A stretch of 64,000 nt of DNA from BM003 sp963783695 (GTDB taxonomy: Bacteria > Pseudomonadota > Gammaproteobacteria > Steroidobacterales > BM003), in NCBI GenBank assembly GCA_963783695.1, contig CAWAOM010000011.1:1-64000 (forward strand), written 5' to 3'. The notes beneath the pieces were generated by a model. That model saw only the letters and a program-made list of their open reading frames with translations. It was not told where the DNA came from and ran no database searches. This document shows positions 52,625 to 60,851 of the stretch, one piece after another (position 1 is the first letter of the stretch; each line of letters opens with the position of its first letter). The position numbers were made by a program, and so were the translations under genes.

Positions 52625-53703
52625 AACTCTATCTGTCATCAACCTACATCGATCTAAAAGGCCCGCGCAAACGGCTCGGGCGTGCCTTGCGCAAGTCGGG
52701 CTACGAAGTAGTGATGATGGAAGAGTATGCCGCGCGCGACCAGCGGGTAGAATTCGCCTGCATGGGAGACGTAAAGTCATGCGACGTTTACGTCGGGATA
52801 TTTGCGTGGCGCTATGGCTATATTCCAGACCAAGACAATCCCAAACGGCTCTCCGTGACCGAACTCGAGTATGCCGCCGCCTGCGCCAAACCAATGACGC
52901 GACTCACCTTCCTGCTAATAGAGAAGGCGCGCTGGCCCAAAACGCGGAAAGACGCTGACCCCGCTCGCATCAGTGAATTGAGGGCGCGCCTGCAGCAGCG
53001 CTGCAGCGGACATTTCGCCACTGCCGATGGACTGGCTGTGGAAGTGCTGGCCGCGCTACGTGTCCACGAAAGCACGCGGCTGGCACAGCAACTCGAGGCC
53101 ATCGACGTGATGCTCGAAGCGCAGGAACTCGGCTCATCGTACCTGGTAAATATCAAAGACAAACTCGGACTTCTTAACCAGGCACAGTTCGTTGAAGTGC
53201 AGATCGAACCTACCCCATGGTGGAACACACGTCTGTATTTGATCGCCGCTCTGGCGCATGAGTTCGGTCGCACCAGGGGCTTCGTCTTTGTCGATAAAGA
53301 CCGTCGGTTTCTTTTGATGACGTCGCCATCGGAGATTTGCCACAGGCTGGCACTACGCTGGCCAGAACTGCAGCAAGCTTACGCCGCGTTTCGTCAGGAG
53401 CTTGCCGCACCAGAGCGACTGGCAGACGAGATCTGGCGTTATCCCCAGTTCGTCGGCCAGGCATTCGGCGCGGATGAAGAGGTCATTAAGCATTGTTTGA
53501 CGGCCCGCGACCTCGACTACGAGCTGGGTATCGCCAGGGATGCGGAAGTGGTTGATGTACAGGACAAGGGCCAACGTTTTCTGCAACGAGAGATTCTCGG
53601 ACGGCAGACGCACTTTGCCGCACTCGTTCGTGACCATCGGCTCGAAGGACTGGTCGATCGAGACCTGCTTGCCAGACGCGTGTCCCAGGCGGCCCTCTTG
53701 TAA
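52621..53703 (+). CDS. DUF4062 domain protein
   Basis: A 360-residue protein whose first ~100 residues are a DUF4062 (TIR-like Rossmann) domain: KLYLSSTYIDLKGPRKRLGR, GYEVVMMEEYAARDQ, SCDVYVGIFAWRYGYIP and LSVTELEYAAACAKPM with a conserved Glu. DUF4062 domains usually head large NTPase or effector proteins, including some defence proteins. Here about 250 residues of unassigned sequence follow; they include VQIEPTPWWNTRLYLIAALA and GFVFVDKDRRFLLMTSPSEIC, which suggest a second globular domain. No NTPase motif is visible, so it is a short form. Confidence 0.8.
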   Translation: MKLYLSSTYIDLKGPRKRLGRALRKSGYEVVMMEEYAARDQRVEFACMGDVKSCDVYVGIFAWRYGYIPDQDNPKRLSVTELEYAAACAKPMTRLTFLLIEKARWPKTRKDADPARISELRARLQQRCSGHFATADGLAVEVLAALRVHESTRLAQQLEAIDVMLEAQELGSSYLVNIKDKLGLLNQAQFVEVQIEPTPWWNTRLYLIAALAHEFGRTRGFVFVDKDRRFLLMTSPSEICHRLALRWPELQQAYAAFRQELAAPERLADEIWRYPQFVGQAFGADEEVIKHCLTARDLDYELGIARDAEVVDVQDKGQRFLQREILGRQTHFAALVRDHRLEGLVDRDLLARRVSQAALL

Positions 53704-53919
53704 GTCTCTCTTATGCTTGTGCTATGGCCCGATGACCGGAGAGGACGGTATTATCTGCGCGCACGGAAGGAGAGCACGGGTTCTCGACTCGCCGGGACAG
53801 TCATTCCCGGCATCCAGCGCCTGAAATGCATCGAAGCGGAAGCGGGAAACGGCACCGGGCAGTTTTTACGTTACGCTATACCGATTGCAGCGCACCAGGA
53901 ACCCAATGGGGAAAGCCAA

Positions 53920-54897
53920 TTGAAAAAACCTGATATTCCAGCAGATGAAGAGGCCCGGCTCAAAACCCTTAGATCGCTCAAGATTTTGGACACTTCATCA
54001 GAGGAACGCTTTGATCGCCTGACACGCATGGCGAAGCGCATGTTCAACGTGCCGATTGCTCTTGTCAGCCTGGTCGATGAACATCGCCAATGGTTCAAAT
54101 CCTGTATCGGTCTGAGCACCAGTGAAACACCCCGTGATATTTCATTTTGCGGGCATGCGATTCTCGGTGACGAGATATTCATCATCAACGATGCGACAAA
54201 AGATGAACGTTTCGCTGACAACCCATTGGTAACCAACGAACCCAATATTCGGTTCTATGCCGGATGCCCCCTGAAATTTACAGACGGCAGCCGACTTGGA
54301 ACGCTTTGCATTATTGATCAAAAACCGAGAAGCCTGGTCGACGACGATCTCGATGCCTTGCGAGACCTGGCAATAACGGCAGAACGCGAACTCGCTGCAA
54401 CGCACCTGGCCACCGTGGACGAACTGACCCATATACTCAACCGAAGAGGCTTTGTGATGGTCGGCCAACACAGCCTCAATCTCTGTGCCCGCGAGCGAAT
54501 TCCCGCGTCACTGGCTTATCTGGATCTGGATAAATTCAAGCGGATAAACGATACCTTCGGCCATGCAGAAGGTGACAATGCATTGGCCGTTTTTGCCGAT
54601 CAGATGAGCACTGTATGCCGCGACTCGGATCTTTTTGCGCGACTGGGAGGCGATGAGTTCGTCATATTGTTTATCAATGCGTCCAAACATGATGCAGCAC
54701 GTATTGTAGAAAGGTTGCGCCAGATCCTGAAGGAAATTCTGCAAACGCAAAATCGTGATTATGACATTGTGTTTTCCCATGGCATCGTCGATTTCGACCC
54801 TGACAAACATCACTCAATCGAAGCATTGCTGGAAAGTGGCGATGCGGCAATGTACGAAAACAAGAAGACAAAAACGATGCAGGCTCTCACGGGCTAG
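53920..54897 (+). CDS. GAF-GGDEF diguanylate cyclase
   Basis: About 325 residues. The GAF domain (residues ~10-160) starts LKTLRSLKILDTSSEERFDR and includes PIALVSLVDEHRQWFKS and DISFCGHAIL, typical of GAF sensors of this class. The GGDEF domain includes DELTHILNRRGFV, ASLAYLDLDKFKRINDTFGHAEGDNAL and an intact GGDEF in LFARLGGDEFVILF, so it should make cyclic di-GMP. There is no evident inhibitory R-x-x-D site. TTG at 53920 is the likely start, with GGGGAAAG upstream; the frame is open to 53713. Confidence 0.85.
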   Translation: MKKPDIPADEEARLKTLRSLKILDTSSEERFDRLTRMAKRMFNVPIALVSLVDEHRQWFKSCIGLSTSETPRDISFCGHAILGDEIFIINDATKDERFADNPLVTNEPNIRFYAGCPLKFTDGSRLGTLCIIDQKPRSLVDDDLDALRDLAITAERELAATHLATVDELTHILNRRGFVMVGQHSLNLCARERIPASLAYLDLDKFKRINDTFGHAEGDNALAVFADQMSTVCRDSDLFARLGGDEFVILFINASKHDAARIVERLRQILKEILQTQNRDYDIVFSHGIVDFDPDKHHSIEALLESGDAAMYENKKTKTMQALTG

Positions 54898-55073
54898 GTA
54901 GCTACCGACGCCCCCGCGATCGTGGCTGCCGAGTGCAACAAGATAGCGGTCGAGGAAGCAATTATCGAGGTTGCGGTCGGGTCGAATTTGCCACGATCTT
55001 GCTCTCGAAATCACTGCGCCAGGTATCTGGCGCAGGCTGTCTACAAAATCATGGGCGACAGGCGAGGTATCGG

Positions 55074-55595
55074 ATGGGCAAAGCGGCTTCATTTCCTGCC
55101 GAAGGCGGATGCGATTGCGGGACGGTGCGCTACCGGATGGAGAGCGCTCCGCTTTTCGTTCATTGTTGCCACTGTCGCTGGTGTCAGCGTGAGTCCGGCG
55201 CGTCGTTCGCCCTCAACGCCCTGATCGAAGGCGATCGCGTCACGGAACTGGGCGAACCGCCACTGCTTGTCGACACACCATCGCACAGTGGCGCCGGCCA
55301 GGTCTTTGCTCGCTGCCCGCAGTGCAAGGTGGCGCTGTGGAGCGCCTATTCCGGTGCAGGCCCGGTAATCAAGTTTCTCCGGGTTGGGACATTGGATAAT
55401 CCCGACCTCGTGCCCCCGGATATTCATATCTTCACGCAGTCAATGCAGCCGTGGATCACGCTACCCGCTGGCGTACCCGCCGTCGCCCGCTACTACAAAC
55501 GTCAGGAGCACTGGCCGGAGGAAAGCCTGGCCCGGTACCGCGACATACTTTCACTCATCAAGGCATACCGCGCTTCACGGCAGACTAACGGGTAG
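55074..55595 (+). CDS. GFA family zinc-binding protein (second copy)
   Basis: About 173 residues of the GFA/Mss4-like fold. Zinc ligands are in GGCDCGTVRYRM, HCCHCRWCQRESGASFALN and CPQCKVALWSAYS. It ends in a helical segment (QEHWPEESLARYRDILSLIKAY) not seen in the 49.8-kb copy. Start at 55074 (MGKAASFPAEGGCDCG) keeps the first zinc-binding pair. The 176-base gap before it shows no gene or clear attC. Confidence 0.86.
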   Translation: MGKAASFPAEGGCDCGTVRYRMESAPLFVHCCHCRWCQRESGASFALNALIEGDRVTELGEPPLLVDTPSHSGAGQVFARCPQCKVALWSAYSGAGPVIKFLRVGTLDNPDLVPPDIHIFTQSMQPWITLPAGVPAVARYYKRQEHWPEESLARYRDILSLIKAYRASRQTNG

Positions 55596-55830
55596 CGACG
55601 GAACGGATTGGACGCGGCAGGGGAAAGCGCGATGGCAACCACATCGCCTGCACAGCCCCGATCCGGTTGAGGAAACCGCGCGCGACATCAAAGCGACGAA
55701 GGTGCGGCAGTGCGCTTGAATCGAACTCCGATGGCTTTCATACATTGATTCCGGGCGCATCGGCGATCATCGTCGGCCGGCGTCTCGCAGCTCGGCAGGC
55801 GATCGGCGAGGTGCAAGGACACGGTGAAAT

Positions 55831-56169
55831 ATGAACCGAATGACAGTTGCCGCAGCAATGAAAGAGCTGCACAGGGAAGATGGCGCGTTGTTCAAACAGC
55901 TCTTCCGGCATGGCTCGCTCGAGATTGAGATCTACCAGCCAGAACTGGTCGACAAGCAGAAGCCGCATACGCGTGACGAGATATACGTGGTCATTTCCGG
56001 CTCGGGTTACTTCGTCAACGGAACGGTGCGTCAGCCATTTGAGGCGGGCGAGGTATTATTTGTTGCGGCGGGAGTCGAACATCGGTTCGAGGAGTTCACC
56101 CCCGATTTTGCGACCTGGGTTCTGTTTTACGGCCCTGAGGGTGGCGAGAGTTCCGGCAAAAACGATTGA
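55831..56169 (+). CDS. Cupin-domain protein
   Basis: A 112-residue single-cupin protein. Motif 1 is PHTRDEIYVVISGSGYFVNG (H-x-x-D-E, with the metal-binding His and Glu), and motif 2 is EAGEVLFVAAGVEHRFEEF with the second metal His. Small stand-alone cupins have varied or unknown roles. The upstream 235 bases show no gene. It is followed by attC-like site 4. Confidence 0.88.
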   Translation: MNRMTVAAAMKELHREDGALFKQLFRHGSLEIEIYQPELVDKQKPHTRDEIYVVISGSGYFVNGTVRQPFEAGEVLFVAAGVEHRFEEFTPDFATWVLFYGPEGGESSGKND

Positions 56170-56223
56170 AGCGTAGAGCATCCAGTGCCCGTTATACGAA
56201 TCGTGCCAGGGCGCTTTCTCGCG

Positions 56224-56360
56224 TGCATAGCAATTCGTTCAAGCCGTTTGCAACGATCGCAGTGGCTAAGCTCGGCAGCGGAATATTGCCGTTTCGTGGC
56301 GCCTCCACAATCGTCGCGCAGAGAAACGCGCGCAGAACACCGCTCACAGAGCGAATTTCC
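56224..56360 (+). repeat. attC-like recombination site 4
   Basis: TGCATAGCAATTCGTTCAAGCC at 56224-56245 is almost the textbook attC left arm (GCATAAC/GCCTAAC then AATTCGTTCAAGCC). The right end CACCGCTCACAGAGCGAATT (56338-56357) resembles the right end of site 3 but has lost its core. A GTTATAC at 56191-56197 just before could be the right core of an older site. The site fills most of the 308-base gap between cupin and HAD genes. Confidence 0.62.
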
Positions 56361-56477
56361 GGCTGAGACCCGACTACCGTTTGCGGCTGCCGCGTGAGTT
56401 CGCCATTACTGACCGTCCGGTTGTAACTGAAATCTGCTTCGCCGAAAATACTTTGTGAATCAGCACGGAGATACTCC

Positions 56478-57482
56478 ATGACAAGGAAGTGCTCATTATT
56501 GACTGTACTCAGCCTGGGCTTCGCCCTCGCCTTCTCGACCCTGGCCACTGCGCAGGCCGCTGATCCTCTTCCGTCGTGGAACGATGGCAAGGCCAGACAG
56601 GCGATCATCGATTTTGTCGCGACAGTGACGACAGAAGGCTCCCCCGGCTATGTGCCTGCGGCGGAGCGAATAGCCACGTTCGACAATGATGGAACGCTCT
56701 GGGCCGAGCAGCCTATGTACTTCCAGTTGTTTTTCGCCATCGATCGGGTAAAGGAACTTGCGCCTCAGCATCCCGAGTGGACCGACACAGAGCCATTCGC
56801 ATCGCTGCTAAAGGGTGACGTGACAAGCGCACTGGCGGGCGGGGAGCACGCAATACTCGAAATAGTGATGGCAACTCATGCAGGAATGACGACAGAGGAG
56901 TTCGAGGACATCGTGAAGGAGTGGATCGCCACTGCGAGGCATCCCACCACGAAACGATCGTTTACCGCGATGGTCTACCAGCCGATGCTCGAATTACTCG
57001 CCTATCTTCGCGCCAACGATTTCAAGACCTTCATCGTCTCCGGCGGGGGCATCGAATTCATGCGGCCGTGGGTCGAAAAGGTCTATGGCATCCCTCCGGA
57101 ACAGGTCATCGGCAGCAGCGTCAAGACGAAGTTCGAGATGCGCGACGGCACACCGATTCTGGTGCGCCTGCCGGAAATCAACTTCATTAACGACAAAGAA
57201 GGCAAGCCCGTTGGTATCAACTCGCACATCGGCCGTCGCCCGATCGCCGCATTCGGCAACTCCGACGGCGACCTGCAGATGCTGCAATGGACCACTGCGG
57301 GTCCGGGTTCGCGCTTCGCTCTCTATATCCACCATACAGACGCCGAGCGGGAATGGGCATATGATCGCGACTCGAGCATAGGCGGCCTCGAAAAGGGACT
57401 CGACGAGGCAAAAGCGAAAAGCTGGACCGTCGTGGACATGAAGCAGGACTGGAAGGTGATCTACCCGCCTGTGAAGAGATAA
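56478..57482 (+). CDS. Exported HAD-family phosphatase
   Basis: A 334-residue haloacid dehalogenase-superfamily hydrolase with a signal peptide (LLTVLSLGFALAFSTLATAQA). Motif I is ATFDNDGTLW (nucleophile and acid Asp), motif II FIVSGGGIEFM and motif IV IAAFGNSDGDLQML. The large helical cap follows motif I. It probably acts on phosphate esters in the periplasm; the family includes nonspecific acid phosphatases. GGAGAT lies upstream of the ATG. Confidence 0.87.
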   Translation: MTRKCSLLTVLSLGFALAFSTLATAQAADPLPSWNDGKARQAIIDFVATVTTEGSPGYVPAAERIATFDNDGTLWAEQPMYFQLFFAIDRVKELAPQHPEWTDTEPFASLLKGDVTSALAGGEHAILEIVMATHAGMTTEEFEDIVKEWIATARHPTTKRSFTAMVYQPMLELLAYLRANDFKTFIVSGGGIEFMRPWVEKVYGIPPEQVIGSSVKTKFEMRDGTPILVRLPEINFINDKEGKPVGINSHIGRRPIAAFGNSDGDLQMLQWTTAGPGSRFALYIHHTDAEREWAYDRDSSIGGLEKGLDEAKAKSWTVVDMKQDWKVIYPPVKR

Positions 57483-57495
57483 AGGCAGACCGACA

Positions 57496-57912
57496 GTGAC
57501 GATCAACGGTTCGTGCTTTTGCGGTGCAATCAAGTACCGGGTTGATGGAGAACTGCGCGATGCGCGTTCATGCCACTGCTCCATGTGTCGTAAAGCGTTC
57601 AGCTCCCCGGCGTCGGCCTATGCCGTCGTGGAGTCCGACTCGTTCGAGTGGCTGTGTGGCGAAGATCTCCTTACCAGCTACTACTCAAAAGATGGCGCAG
57701 GGCTACAATTCTGCAGCCTCTGCGGCTCGACCTTGTGCGGAATAGTCAATGGCAAGGCCCATGGGGTGACATTGGGGTGTGTCGATGGCGATCCGCAAGT
57801 ATCGATAGACATGCATATTTTTGTCGCTTCAAAGGCTGCCTGGGACGTCATCCCGGAGGGCGTTCCTCAGTTCGACGAGTGGCCGCCTTCGCATGGGTCG
57901 AAAGATGCCTGA
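57496..57912 (+). CDS. GFA family zinc-binding protein (third copy)
   Basis: A 138-residue GFA/Mss4-like protein. Zinc ligands are in GSCFCGAIKYRV, CHCSMCRKAFSSPASAY and FCSLCGSTLCG. Further family marks are VTLGCVDGDP and DMHIFVASKAAWDVIPEGVPQFDEWP. GTG start at 57496, 13 bases after the HAD stop, so it may be co-transcribed. It is a different lineage from the 49.8 and 55.1 kb copies by eye. Confidence 0.88.
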   Translation: MTINGSCFCGAIKYRVDGELRDARSCHCSMCRKAFSSPASAYAVVESDSFEWLCGEDLLTSYYSKDGAGLQFCSLCGSTLCGIVNGKAHGVTLGCVDGDPQVSIDMHIFVASKAAWDVIPEGVPQFDEWPPSHGSKDA

Positions 57913-57969
57913 CTAAACTCTGGGCCGAAAGACACCAGGTCGTCCGGAACGACTCGCAGGAGGTATTGC

Positions 57970-58161
57970 GTGAAGAGATTCCACCCGCCCTGCGCACTGG
58001 CTATCGTCGGGCTGCTGCTGTCGGCGTTCGCAGCAAAAGCGCACGCAATCGAAGCCGATGCGCTTTATTTTGGCGGGCCCATCGTCACCGTCGACGATAC
58101 TCAGCCGATTGCCGAGGCAATCGCGGTGAAGGGCGGCAGGATTGCACCGGAGTTCCGATAA
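57970..58161 (+). pseudogene. Truncated exported amidohydrolase, N-terminal piece
   Basis: A 63-codon frame from GTG 57970, preceded by a strong GCAGGAGG, with a signal peptide (ALAIVGLLLSAFAAKAHA) and the start of a metal-dependent amidohydrolase: ADALYFGGPIVTVDDTQPIAEAIAVKGGRI. In complete relatives over 500 residues follow, starting with the metal site; here the frame ends in PEFR-stop exactly where a GNAT gene begins. A deletion joining two genes is the simplest reading. Confidence 0.75.
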
Positions 58162-58622
58162 AAGTTCGCGCCGTTACCAGGAATGACGCTACCGACTGGA
58201 CACATATGCGAACCGGATTATGGCCTTGGGCTCTAGCCAATCACGCTGTCGAACACACCGACGACTTCGCCAGGCCGGACGAATCCAAGGCGGTTTTCGT
58301 CAGTGAAGAACCGGATGGCGCTTTGAGCGGATTTCGCGAAGCCAGCGTGCGGCCGTGTGCCGCGGGATCCCCCACTTCTCCGGCCGGGCACATCGAAGTC
58401 TGGTGGGTCGAACCGGAGCATCGCCGACGGGGACGCGGCGTGGCCCTGATCAAAGCCGCGGAAGGCCGGGCCCGATCATGCCGCCTGGCGGAAATGGCGA
58501 GCGATGCAATTGAGGCGAATGAGCTCAGCGAGAATGCGCATCGCGCGCCTGGCTACGCCGAGATCGCACGAGTAGTCTGTTTTCGGAAACCATTGCAGCG
58601 CGAAGGATATGCGGATGAATGA
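58158..58622 (+). pseudogene. AAC(6')-like GNAT acetyltransferase without a normal start codon
   Basis: From 58158 the frame reads IKVRAVTRNDATDWTHMRTGLWP, close to the MKVRPVTxxDAxxWxxMRxxLWP start of AAC(6')-type aminoglycoside acetyltransferases, with ATA where ATG is expected. The body keeps VFVSEEPDGALSGFREASVRP, HIEVWWVEPEHRRRGRGVALIKAAE (acetyl-CoA loop RRRGRG) and EMASDAIEANELSENAHRAPGY. The first ATG in frame is 58203, which would remove 15 residues. It is probably decayed, or uses a rare start after coupling to the truncated frame upstream (ATAA overlap). Confidence 0.65.
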
Positions 58623-59064
58623 AGACGAGTACATCGTATCCAGGGTTGACGAACAAATCAGCTGGTACGAGAAGAAAAGCCGAACTGCCCAGCATTGGTT
58701 CAAACGTCTCAGGGGAACCGAAATTGTCGCTGCTGCGGCAATACCGGTCATAGCCGGCTTCGCCAGGGAGCCGTTTCCGGTGGCCTTCGTGGTCGCTATC
58801 CTGGGCGCTTCAATTGCGGTCATCTCCGCCGCCATCAGCCTGAATCAGTTCCAGGAAAACTGGACGGAATACCGGAAAATCTGCGAGTCGCTCAGGAATG
58901 AAAAGTTTCTGTATCTGACCCGCGCCGATCCGTACCATGAGCAGAATCCTTTCCGTCTTTTCGTCCAGCGCGTGGAGCGTCTCCTTGCCAATGAAAACAG
59001 GACCTGGTCTCAATATACGCAGGCCAGTATTGAAGACACCAAACCGAAGCCGGGGACTGGCTGA
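58615..59064 (+). CDS. DUF4231-like (SLATT-type) two-helix membrane protein
   Basis: A 149-residue protein. An N-terminal helix (VDEQISWYEKKSRTAQHWFKRLRGTEI) precedes two transmembrane helices (AAAAIPVIAGF; FVVAILGASIAVISAAISL), then QFQENWTEYRKICESLRNEKFLYL and a C-terminal helical region (LFVQRVERLLANENRTWSQY). This is the DUF4231/SLATT pattern, proposed in the literature as pore-forming effectors in nucleotide-signalling conflict systems. No nucleotide-synthesising partner is adjacent. The ATG at 58615 has AAGGAT upstream and overlaps the GNAT stop. Confidence 0.8.
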   Translation: MNEDEYIVSRVDEQISWYEKKSRTAQHWFKRLRGTEIVAAAAIPVIAGFAREPFPVAFVVAILGASIAVISAAISLNQFQENWTEYRKICESLRNEKFLYLTRADPYHEQNPFRLFVQRVERLLANENRTWSQYTQASIEDTKPKPGTG

Positions 59065-59158
59065 CACGGACGCGACCTCGCAAAAGGCAGGCACCCGAAG
59101 ATGAATCCGGTGCTGTCGACCTCACGTTCAACCATCCGCCACAGTGAGTGAAACGCGT

Positions 59159-59767
59159 ATGTACACGTTGTATGAATATCCCCCGTCAGGAAATTGTTAC
59201 AAGCCCCGGCTACTGATGCATCTTCTGCAACTGCCATTTGAGCGAGTGACGGTCGATACGCTGGCCAATGAAACCCGCACGCCCGAGTTTCTGCTGCTCA
59301 ATCCGAATGGCAAAGTACCAACGTTAAAGCTCCCGGACGGTGCGGTGTTGGCCGAGTCGGACGCCATGCTCTGGTATCTGGCGGAAAATACGTCGTTTTT
59401 GCCGGGTTCGAGATTGCAACGGGCACAGGTCCTGCAATGGATGTTCTTCGAGCAATACAGCCATGAACCTTACATCGCCACACTACGCAACTGGATCGGC
59501 TACGCCAACAAGCGCGATGAGTACGCCAGCAAGATCGCGGCCTTTCGTCCGCAAGGCTATGCCGCTCTGGACATCATGGAGCAACACCTCGGGTCGAGGA
59601 AGTATCTGGTCGGCGAGTCGTATTCGATAGCCGACATTGCGCTTTATGCTTACACCCACGTCGCGCACGAGGGTGAGTTCGACCTCAGCAATTACGTTGC
59701 GATTCGCAGGTGGCTGGAGAGAATCGAAAATGAGCCTCGCCACATTCGCATCGATTGGCGTGAGTAA
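59159..59767 (+). CDS. Glutathione S-transferase family protein
   Basis: About 202 residues. The thioredoxin-like N-terminal domain has YTLYEYPPSGNCYKPRLLMHLLQLPFE with the S-G-N-C-Y-K site in the glutathione-binding position, LNPNGKVPTLKLPDG (cis-Pro) and LAESDAMLWYLAE. The helical C-terminal domain ends LVGESYSIADIALYAYTHVA, with the N-capping S-x-A-D. It probably conjugates or reduces small electrophiles. A GTG at 59144 in frame could add five residues. Confidence 0.9.
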   Translation: MYTLYEYPPSGNCYKPRLLMHLLQLPFERVTVDTLANETRTPEFLLLNPNGKVPTLKLPDGAVLAESDAMLWYLAENTSFLPGSRLQRAQVLQWMFFEQYSHEPYIATLRNWIGYANKRDEYASKIAAFRPQGYAALDIMEQHLGSRKYLVGESYSIADIALYAYTHVAHEGEFDLSNYVAIRRWLERIENEPRHIRIDWRE

Positions 59768-60015
59768 CGCAACTCGCTCAGCCATCAGGCACATAACATC
59801 CACTATCGCACCGGCTCGTCAATTGCCAACCGATCGCGGCGGTTAACCGTCAAACGCGGAAAGCTCGCAGCCAGAAAATCGGGTAATTGAATGCGTTGGC
59901 AACAAACAGACAGGAAACCCCGCGCGGCCCGGCCAAAACCTCACGCAGCGGAAACTTGCAAGCGCCTGCACTCACAACAATGCGTGTCATAATCGCAGTC
60001 TTTGAGCATCTGAAC

Positions 60016-60513
60016 ATGGACAGAGCGCAGATCAATGACTGGCTGGCACTGATCGCCAACCTCGCGGTTGTCGGAGGCATCGTATTTCTGGCCATCGAAA
60101 TCCGCCAGAACAACGAACTGCTCCGATCCGAGTCGCGGCAAACGCTCGTATCAAACGATGTCACTTCTCTGAGCGCCAACATCGGCAATGCGGATGTTTT
60201 CGCAAAAATGGCCTCGGGACAGGACTTGTCGGCGGAGGAGCAATTGCGGCTGAGCTTCATGTTCATGCTCGATCTGAGAAATCGCGAATTCGAGTATTTT
60301 CAGTACACCAACGGGCTGCTGGATGAGGAGACCTGGCTGGCCTATCGCTACGTGATCGTAGTCAATCATTCGACAAAGCTGGGTCGCGCCTGGTGGGATC
60401 AGGTCGGCCGGGGAATTGTCGATCCCGGGTTCGCCCGCATGGTCGATGAGCTTCTGGCCGATGCCCAGTCCGACGATGTCTACAGGCGGATGGCGACGTG
60501 GGCGGACGACTAG
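60016..60513 (+). CDS. Single-helix membrane protein of unknown function
   Basis: About 165 residues: a short N-terminus (MDRAQINDWLALIANLAV) leads into one transmembrane segment VVGGIVFLAIEI, then RQNNELLRSESRQTLVSNDV and a soluble helical part (AEEQLRLSFMFMLDLRNREFEYFQY; WWDQVGRGIVDPGFARMVDELL). The pattern of one helix followed by EIRQNN...R is common in marine gammaproteobacterial hypothetical proteins; no function is known to me. The frame is open upstream to 59887, but the hydrophobic start fits 60016 best. Confidence 0.65.
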   Translation: MDRAQINDWLALIANLAVVGGIVFLAIEIRQNNELLRSESRQTLVSNDVTSLSANIGNADVFAKMASGQDLSAEEQLRLSFMFMLDLRNREFEYFQYTNGLLDEETWLAYRYVIVVNHSTKLGRAWWDQVGRGIVDPGFARMVDELLADAQSDDVYRRMATWADD

Positions 60514-60851
60514 CCACGCAGCAGAGTGTGCAAAAATCGGTTGTCGGAACTGCGGGCGCCGGGGTCCGCGCCGTGTGCCTACACGGCTAAATCCGGCTCC
60601 GTCCGCCGGCAAGTCTCTGCCCGCTGCTGCGTTGCAGGCGCCACACAAGGATTCGGATGCCGCCGCCCTTGCGGGCGAAGAACTTTGTCTGGCAAGGATA
60701 AAAAATGAAGCTCGAAAATCTCGGAATGACTCCTGGCGAATCGCTGGAATCCCGGGGCACAGCTCGCGGCATCTGACCTCGTGCTATTTTTCTATTTCGT
60801 AACTTCTCCCGTCGGCCGGGAGAGGATCACATAAGAAGGCATCAAATACCC
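60514..60851 (+). other. Gap without a recognised gene
   Basis: 338 bases in which I see no coding sequence with a family match. A hairpin TCTCCCG-TCGG-CCGGGAGA occurs at about 60803-60822, without a T-run on either strand. AT-rich sequence around 60781-60800 (TATTTTTCTATTTCG) could hold a promoter for the next gene, but no clear boxes were found. No attC-like site is seen. Confidence 0.4.

Larger units (their letters stand above)
44020..56360 (+). mobile_element. Degenerate chromosomal integron: cassette array without functional integrase
   Basis: Evidence combined: an IntI C-terminal remnant at the left edge in the standard opposite orientation; all genes to its right on the plus strand, functionally unrelated, mostly one gene per unit; several attC-like sites between genes (46.14, 49.10, 51.69, 56.22 kb); at least three broken genes; GC lower or uneven compared with the flanks (for example the AT-rich gene at 44.4 kb). 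The right limit is uncertain: similar all-forward genes continue to 64 kb without clear attC. Confidence 0.72.

Noticed and set aside
59767..59886. TAACGCAACTCGCTCAGCC as an attC left arm
   Set aside because: It is similar to the arm consensus but has mismatches in the conserved CAAG, and no paired right core was found.
60803..60822. Hairpin TCTCCCG...CGGGAGA as a terminator
   Set aside because: No T-run on either strand and no gene ends nearby, so it is not listed as a terminator.
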